A DNA stretch of 35,711 nt from SFFI01 sp964398655 (lineage in GTDB: Bacteria; Bacillota; Clostridia; Saccharofermentanales; DTU023): assembly GCA_964398655.1 (NCBI GenBank), contig CAYNNG010000018.1, forward strand, positions 1 to 35,711. Reading direction: 5' to 3'. Of this stretch, positions 30,978-35,711 are shown piece by piece. The notes beneath the pieces were generated by a model. It saw only the letters and a program-made list of their open reading frames with translations, did not search any database and was not told where the DNA came from. Numbering within the stretch: position 1 is the first letter of the stretch; every line of letters begins with the position of its first letter. Made by a program: the position numbers and the translations under genes.

Positions 30978-33182
30978 ATGTTTATGACACTTTTACAAGC
31001 ATTAAGCTTTAACCCCTTAGTCCTGGAAATCACCCGCAGCGCGGGAGAAAACACCCGCTACCGCGTCATCTCCCTGGCCCTGATCGTCTTGGTCCTCATT
31101 GGGATTTCCCTCATGTCCAAGGTCGAGCGCGCCCTCATCGGCAACCGCCTAGGCGCCCTTTCCATGTTGGCCGCAGTGGTCCTGACCCTCTACTATTACG
31201 GCATCTTCAGCGTAACCGTCCTTTGGGTCGGCCTCCTGATCGGGGGTTTCTTGGGCCTCCTCCTGTCCCGCAAGGTGCAGATGATCCAGATGCCCCAAAT
31301 GGTAGGCCTTTTGAATGGCTTTGGCGGCCTTGCCTCCATGCTGGCCGGAATTTTGACCCTCATGGGCCACAGCCTCAACCCCTCCGGCATGGCCATTGAC
31401 AGCAGTTTTGCCAACATCACGGGCGGCCTGGCCGTAGTCGTCGGCGGTCTGACCTGGACGGGTTCTGCGATCGCCGCAGCCAAGCTCCACCGGATGATTG
31501 ACCAGAAGCCCAAGGTTTACCCAGCCCACCAGGTCTGGACCACCCTCAGCTTAATCATCTCCTTGCTGTCAGCCCTGCTCCTGGCCTTCCCCCGCTTTGC
31601 TTCTGGCGGCGGACGCACCCTGGTCATCCTCCTGGCCGTGATTTTCGGTAACCTCTTTGGCTACTTCCTGGCCATCAGGGTTGGCGGAGCGGACATGCCC
31701 ATCACCATCTCCCTCCTGAACTCCTTCTCCGGGGTAGCAGGCGCAATCGCCGGCATGGCTGTGGCGGATATCCTCCTCGTCGCCGTGGGCGGCATTGTCG
31801 GCGCTTCTGGCCTCATCCTGACCCAGATCATGTGCAAGGCCATGAACCGCAAACTCCTGGATATTCTCTTGGGCAAGACCTCTGCCCCCGCCCCCAAGGC
31901 CCCGGCCCACGCCTCAGCGCCTGCTAGTACACCTACACCTGCGCCGGCAGAATCAGCCCCTGCAGGCTCTGCTCCGGCCACCGCGGCCTCTGCCCAAACT
32001 GCCGAGACTCCGACTCGTGAAAAACCGCAGGAAGCAGCCCAGCTCACGGGTCCCGAACTGGCCGGCTCTTGGCTGAACGCAGCCCAGAAGATTATCATCG
32101 TGCCGGGTTACGGCATGGCCCTGGCCCAAGCCCAGGCGCAAATTAAACAGCTAGCCGACCAAATGGAAGCCGCCGGCAAGCAAGTAGACTTCGCCATCCA
32201 CCCCGTGGCCGGCCGCATGCCTGGCCACATGAACGTCCTCCTGGCTGAGGTAGATATTCCCTATGAAAAGCTTCATGAAATGGCCGAGATCAACGACCAG
32301 TTCAAGGATACCGACCTCTGTCTGGTTATTGGCGCCAACGATGTAATTAACCCCGCTGCCAATACCGCGGAAGGGACACCCATCTATGGCATGCCGGTCC
32401 TCAATGTAGGCGATGCCAAGCATGTGGTAATCTGCAACTTTGACTTGAAACCCGGTTACGCTGGCGTACCTAACCCCCTCTATGAAGAGGCCGCAACGGG
32501 CGAAGACCACGTGGTCCTGCTCTTAGGTGACGCCAAACAAACCCTCAAAGACCTCCATGCCGGTTACGACGCCGCGCGTAAAACTCCCGAGGCCCAGGGC
32601 AAAGCTAACGGCGCTAACCCCGAACAAACCGCCACCGCCGCTGCCTCTGAACCCAGCGCTCCCGAGGATCTGGCCGCCAGCTGGCTTCAAGCGGCCCAAC
32701 GGGCCATCATTGTGCCGGGTTACGGCATGGCCCTGGCTCAAGCCCAGAGCCTGGTCAAGCAATTAACCGACCGATTAGAGGGTGAAGGCAAGCAGGTAGA
32801 CTTTGCCATCCACCCTGTAGCCGGCCGCATGCCAGGCCACATGAACGTCCTCCTGGCCGAGGTAGATATCCCCTATGAGAAACTCCACGAAATGGCCGAG
32901 ATCAACGACCAGTTCAAGGACACGGACATCTGCCTGGTTATTGGGGCCAACGACGTCATCAATCCCGCTGCCAACACAGCAGAAGGCACCCCCATCTATG
33001 GCATGCCCGTCCTGGATGTCGGCGCAGCCAAACACGTCGTTATCTGCAACTTTGACCTGAAGCCCGGCTACGCCGGCGTGCCCAACCCCCTCTACGAGGA
33101 AGCCCAAGCAGGTTCTGACCACGTCATCCTCCTCCTGGGCGACGCCAAGGTAACCCTGGCCGAGCTTCTGGCTAAACTGTAA
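30978..33182 (+). CDS. pntB: NAD(P) transhydrogenase subunit beta with duplicated NADP-binding domain III
   Basis: 734 residues against about 460 for ordinary PntB. Residues 1 to about 300 are the membrane domain II (for example LLNSFSGVAGAIAGMAVADIL). Residues about 303-360 are an Ala/Pro/Thr linker. Domain III copy 1 spans about 361-530 (VPGYGMALAQAQ, with GYG at 377-379) and copy 2 spans about 565-734 (GYG at 581-583). They are joined by a second Ala/Pro/Glu-rich linker, with an offset of 204 residues. Both copies keep HPVAGRMPGHMNVLLAEVD, IGANDVINPAAN and GYAGVPNPLYEEA. Over 400-505 against 604-709, 103 of 106 residues are identical while about 40 codons differ synonymously. The KRSM stretch that holds the NADP 2'-phosphate in E. 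coli PntB reads NFDL in both. Ribosome binding site AAGGAG; terminator follows. Confidence 0.95.
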   Translation: MFMTLLQALSFNPLVLEITRSAGENTRYRVISLALIVLVLIGISLMSKVERALIGNRLGALSMLAAVVLTLYYYGIFSVTVLWVGLLIGGFLGLLLSRKVQMIQMPQMVGLLNGFGGLASMLAGILTLMGHSLNPSGMAIDSSFANITGGLAVVVGGLTWTGSAIAAAKLHRMIDQKPKVYPAHQVWTTLSLIISLLSALLLAFPRFASGGGRTLVILLAVIFGNLFGYFLAIRVGGADMPITISLLNSFSGVAGAIAGMAVADILLVAVGGIVGASGLILTQIMCKAMNRKLLDILLGKTSAPAPKAPAHASAPASTPTPAPAESAPAGSAPATAASAQTAETPTREKPQEAAQLTGPELAGSWLNAAQKIIIVPGYGMALAQAQAQIKQLADQMEAAGKQVDFAIHPVAGRMPGHMNVLLAEVDIPYEKLHEMAEINDQFKDTDLCLVIGANDVINPAANTAEGTPIYGMPVLNVGDAKHVVICNFDLKPGYAGVPNPLYEEAATGEDHVVLLLGDAKQTLKDLHAGYDAARKTPEAQGKANGANPEQTATAAASEPSAPEDLAASWLQAAQRAIIVPGYGMALAQAQSLVKQLTDRLEGEGKQVDFAIHPVAGRMPGHMNVLLAEVDIPYEKLHEMAEINDQFKDTDICLVIGANDVINPAANTAEGTPIYGMPVLDVGAAKHVVICNFDLKPGYAGVPNPLYEEAQAGSDHVILLLGDAKVTLAELLAKL

Positions 33183-33219
33183 GCGTTAAGCTATCTGTCT
33201 TATTGAGCACTAAGCAAAA

Positions 33220-33265
33220 GAGGGCGCCCCTTTCACGGTCGTGATTGGGAGGCGCCCTCTTTTTA
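33220..33265 (+). terminator. Rho-independent terminator of the pnt operon
   Basis: Stem AGAGGGCGCC (33220-33229) / GGCGCCCTCT (33251-33260), 10 perfect pairs, followed by TTTTTAT. Located 38 bases after the pntB stop. Confidence 0.93.
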
Positions 33266-33489
33266 TACTTCAACTTTTCCGTTTTTCTTACGAGTTTGCA
33301 GCTTTTGCAGGTCACCCTCTGGGACCCTCACTTAGGAATCCCGCTTTTCTTACAAATGTGCCGCTAATGGGTGGCAGTTCATACATTTATTCAATCACTC
33401 GGCAGATGCTATGCACCATGGAGAGGCGAACCGTAATCGGGACCTGCAAAACTTGCAAACTTTACAGAAATTCCGGGAAGTTGGATCTA
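33265..33489. repeat. Intergenic palindromic element, copy B
   Basis: 225 bp with 49-bp imperfect terminal inverted repeats: left 33265-33313 and right 33441-33489, of which 33 of 49 positions pair, including an exact 11-bp TTTTGCAGGTC arm at the inner end. A further core CTTACAAATGTGC, followed by CGCTAATGGGTGG, lies at 33349-33374. It occupies the space between the convergent pntB and yhaM, ending 27 bases after the yhaM stop. Same family as 28727-28954 and 29021-29226. Confidence 0.85.
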
Positions 33490-33516
33490 CGGCAAGATCC
33501 AAGTCCCTTTTGCAGC

Positions 33517-34446
33517 TTATTTCAGAGGAATTCCCTGCAGCCAGCCCCAGTCCCCAAAGCGGAGGCGGCCGTCCTGGCTTTCCGCCTGAGACTCCAGCAT
33601 GCTGGTGGTTTGGGATTCCAAGGTGTCAATATAGTGGACAATGCCCGCGGCCACGGTGGTAGGCCGGTCGCCATAATCACCGTGGTGGCCCATGATAATC
33701 GTCTGCAGCTGGCGATAAAAGGCTTCGTCATAGCTGGCGATAATCTTGTCCTTATAACCGGCCAGGAATTCGATCCCCCGGATACGGTGGTTGGCGTACC
33801 AGTACTCGCCCAGGCCCAGGTCGCGGTATTCAAAGACCTTGCCGAGGTCGTGGAGAGCGATTCCTAAAAAGAGGAGGTCAGCGGAGGCTTGTAGGGCAGG
33901 GAGGTTTTCCAAAACTGCGGCCAGGATATTGAGCATCTTGCCGGTGTGGTTTAAGAGGCCGCCCACTCGGTTGTCGTGATAGTAGATAGCCGCGCCTTCA
34001 ATTACATAGCGGCCTTCCAGCTGGGGGTCCGCCAGCATGGTCTCCAAGAGCTGCCAGGCCTGGTCGGATACGCCCAAGGCCTGCAGGCGGGTCCGCACCT
34101 TTTGCCACAAGCTGGTCAGCTGCTCGCGGGGGATGGTGGGCAGAAAATCGGACTTGATCCAGTCCGGATTAGATGTGGGCTGGATCCGCCGCACGGTAAG
34201 GTAAATTCCATTATATTCGGAGCCCTCTACTTCTACATCGTAGATGCCGGGGCCCTTATCTCGCACTACCGCGAAGGTCCGCTCCTCCCAGATCTTAAAT
34301 TCAGCTGTCCCGTCGGGGGTAGTAAAATTGCCCACCATAAATTCATTGTGCTTGCCTTGGCGAATTTGGGGCGGGCTGGCAATCAGGACCGAGCCGGCAG
34401 AAACCCGGCCCAATTCCGTGGCAGTTTTCAGATCTAAGATGGTCAT
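33517..34446 (-). CDS. yhaM: 3'-5' exoribonuclease YhaM family (OB fold + HD domain)
   Basis: 309 residues from ATG 34446, close to the 314 of B. subtilis YhaM. A longer frame running to 34731 is an artefact of the overlapping divergent gene; AAGGAA lies 6 bases before the chosen ATG. The N-terminal half is an OB-type nucleic-acid-binding domain (GKHNEFMVGNFTTPDGTAEF). The C-terminal half is an HD phosphohydrolase/nuclease domain with NHTGKMLNILAAV, LGIALHDLGKVFEY and IIMGHHGDYG, which supply the metal ligands. The family degrades RNA and some DNA 3' ends with Mn2+. It shares its upstream region with tcdA and converges on the pnt operon across element B. Confidence 0.93.
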   Translation of the reverse strand: MTILDLKTATELGRVSAGSVLIASPPQIRQGKHNEFMVGNFTTPDGTAEFKIWEERTFAVVRDKGPGIYDVEVEGSEYNGIYLTVRRIQPTSNPDWIKSDFLPTIPREQLTSLWQKVRTRLQALGVSDQAWQLLETMLADPQLEGRYVIEGAAIYYHDNRVGGLLNHTGKMLNILAAVLENLPALQASADLLFLGIALHDLGKVFEYRDLGLGEYWYANHRIRGIEFLAGYKDKIIASYDEAFYRQLQTIIMGHHGDYGDRPTTVAAGIVHYIDTLESQTTSMLESQAESQDGRLRFGDWGWLQGIPLK

Positions 34447-34480
34447 GTTTGTTCCTTCTAAGTCAGTTTTATAATAGAGT

Positions 34481-34510
34481 TTGTGTGTTACTCCAGAGAC
34501 TTTGTATAGT
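34481..34510 (+). promoter_or_regulatory. Candidate promoter of tcdA
   Basis: TTGTGT, 18 bases, TATAGT, ending 36 bases before the tcdA ATG. On the opposite strand a TATTAT box at about 34470-34475 could serve yhaM, with no clear -35. Confidence 0.5.
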
Positions 34511-34546
34511 AGTCTAAGTATAGCAAATAAAGAGGAAAACCCTGTT

Positions 34547-35389
34547 ATGACTTGGCAAATTAGAAGTGAAGCCCTCTTGGGGGCAGAAAAATTGGCCCTG
34601 TTACGCTCTGCCCATGTCGCCGTCTTTGGCCTGGGCGGTGTTGGCTCTTGGGCAGCCGAAGCCCTCGTCCGTACGGGCGTGGGCCAGGTCACTCTCATCG
34701 ACGGCGATACCACGGAAGAAAGTAATCTCAACCGCCAGCTGCCGGCCCTGCGGTCCAGCTTGGGGCGCTATAAGGCCGACATCTTAGAGTCACGTTTTTT
34801 AGATATCAATCCTGAGCTCCAGGTCCACAAGCACAACTGCTTTTACCGGCCCGGCGAAGGTGACAGCTTTCTGCAGGGCCTAGACTTGGTCCTGGACTGT
34901 ATTGATGACCTGCCAGCCAAGGCTGACCTCATCGCAGCCTGCGCCGACCGGGACCTTCCCCTCCTTACCGCGGGAGGCTGCGGTTTTCGTCTGGAGACCC
35001 AGGGCTTAGTCTTGGCCGATATCTTTGAGACTGCCGGCGACCCCATGCTCAAGAGGCTGAGAAAGCTGCTCCGCGACCGCAGCCTGCAAAGTGCTTCCGT
35101 AGTCTATTTCACCAGCCCCCTCTATCCGCGTTCTGGGCAGCAAGTCGCTCCGGAGCCAGCGGACCACTCCCAGGCCATACTCCAGGCTGGCCTGTCCCAG
35201 GCAGGCCAGGACCAATCCAAACCAGCAGACCAGGCCGAACCCACAAAACCAGCACCCGCCTCCGGCCTTGGCCCCTCCTCTGCCATCTTCGCGCCCGCCT
35301 CCTGCGGCCTGGAAATGGCCCGGTTAGCGGTTCTGCACCTTATAGGAGACCAGCCCCTGAGCCCTCCACGCAAGAAGCTTGCTCCCTAA
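34547..35389 (+). CDS. tcdA: tRNA threonylcarbamoyladenosine dehydratase (TcdA/CsdL, ThiF-E1 family)
   Basis: 280 residues from ATG 34547 (AGAGGA upstream). The E1-like adenylation fold has VAVFGLGGVGSWAAEALVRTG (23-43), DGDTTEESNLNRQ (52-64) and DLVLDCIDDLPAKADLI (113-129), typical for TcdA, which cyclises the t6A base at position 37 of tRNAs to ct6A. RKLLRDRSL fits the family. Residues about 198-242 are a Gln/Ala/Pro/Lys-rich insert replacing a short loop. The C-terminal PASCGLEMARLAVLHLIGD matches the last helix of the family. No CxxC zinc site is seen, which argues against MoeB and ThiF. Confidence 0.92.
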   Translation: MTWQIRSEALLGAEKLALLRSAHVAVFGLGGVGSWAAEALVRTGVGQVTLIDGDTTEESNLNRQLPALRSSLGRYKADILESRFLDINPELQVHKHNCFYRPGEGDSFLQGLDLVLDCIDDLPAKADLIAACADRDLPLLTAGGCGFRLETQGLVLADIFETAGDPMLKRLRKLLRDRSLQSASVVYFTSPLYPRSGQQVAPEPADHSQAILQAGLSQAGQDQSKPADQAEPTKPAPASGLGPSSAIFAPASCGLEMARLAVLHLIGDQPLSPPRKKLAP

Positions 35390-35397
35390 GGGCCATG

Positions 35398-35441
35398 AAG
35401 GGGGCATCTCAATATCACGAAAGTGATAGGGACACCCTCTT
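35398..35441. terminator. Long symmetric hairpin after tcdA
   Basis: AAGGGGG, then TCTC, then TATCAC on the left pair with GTGATA, GGGA and CCCTCTT on the right around a GAAA tetraloop. The internal loops of two bases are symmetric. Only 8 bases after the tcdA stop, so probably its terminator, although it has no U-run; it may also work on transcripts coming from the right. Confidence 0.55.
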
Positions 35442-35570
35442 ATCTGGGGCCAGGACTCTACCTGTGGCTGCGGCCCTGCGGAAATTGCTGGCGCATCTTG
35501 CTAGCCAAGGCGGGGGAGTAAAGGAAGATTGGACTAGGCTGTGGCTCCTATGTAAATCCTAGTTCGTGAA

Positions 35571-35711
35571 ATTTCTTACAAATTTGCAAGTAGCGGAAGG
35601 GGGTTAGAGTCCAAACCACCCACTACCTGCAGAATTGCCCAAGCTGTCCACCCACCACTTGCAAATGTGCAGGGCGGCCCACCCATTAGCTGCAATTTTG
35701 ACGGAGAATCC
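35571..35711. repeat. Intergenic palindromic element, copy C (cut by window end)
   Basis: Forward core TTACAAATTTGCAAG at 35576, then three inverse 27-bp units starting at 35615, 35647 and 35678 (spacing 32 and 31). These begin CCACCCACTACCTGC, CCACCCACCACTTGC and CCACCCATTAGCTGC after one variable base. It has the same plan as the element at 29021-29226. The right end is outside the window. The stretch 35442-35570 before it holds nothing I recognise. Confidence 0.8.

Noticed and set aside
33241..33867. Plus-strand frame from element B into yhaM
   Set aside because: It overlaps yhaM antisense and begins in a terminator and repeat; no family resemblance.
34447..34731. Long N-terminal extension of yhaM
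   Set aside because: It is antisense to tcdA; a Shine-Dalgarno precedes ATG 34446 and the shorter protein has the normal YhaM length.

Overview
The window looks like part of a draft assembly or MAG scaffold from a medium-G+C anaerobe-type bacterium, most likely Bacillota. The evidence is a YhaM-family exoribonuclease, strong AGGAGG-type ribosome binding sites, -35/-10 promoters, a B. subtilis-type PurF with Fe-S cysteines, and a three-gene proton-translocating transhydrogenase with split alpha subunit. Genus cannot be read from the sequence. Two 100-base N runs (13399-13498 and 28560-28659) are scaffold gaps of placeholder length.

Layout. (1) 1-9965, minus strand: a complete type I-E CRISPR-Cas operon in the order cas3-cse1-cse2-cas7-cas5-cas6e-cas1-cas2, with Cas2 fused to a DEDDh exonuclease. 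A 28-bp-repeat array starts 13 bp after the cas2 stop and runs off the left edge. The block is more AT-rich than the rest and looks acquired. (2) 10148-10964: remains of a Gfo/Idh/MocA (GH109-like) gene with internal deletions and two frame changes. (3) 11099-13251: proC coupled to a GT4 glycosyltransferase. A gap follows, flanked by identical 55-bp ends, and then a strong terminator. (4) 13659-22880, plus strand: a purine operon behind a promoter and a hairpin-rich 5' leader, in the order purC-purE-purF-purM-purN/H (one fused polypeptide)-purD-purB. It lacks purL/Q/S and purK. (5) 22965-26476: lipoate metabolism. One lipoate ligase is on plus; a free-standing 75-residue lipoyl domain, lipoyl synthase and a second ligase are on minus. 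No lipB is present. (6) 26755-28704: a copper-type P1B ATPase interrupted by the second gap. (7) 29376-33182: pntA1-pntA2-pntB, in which PntB carries two consecutive NADP(H)-binding domains III. (8) yhaM (minus) and tcdA (plus), divergent.

Two things stand out. The first is the tandem domain III of PntB: over a 106-residue core the two copies differ by 3 amino acids but by about 40 synonymous codons, so both appear to be held by selection. The second is an apparently undescribed family of imperfect-palindrome intergenic repeats (28727-28954, 29021-29226, 33265-33489, 35571 to the end). One member contains four 27-bp units at an exact 31-bp pitch just upstream of the pnt promoter. Other points of interest are the PurN-PurH fusion with an internal Shine-Dalgarno and ATG at the junction, the missing CRISPR leader space, the purC leader RNA, and Ala/Gln/Pro-rich inserts in several conserved enzymes.
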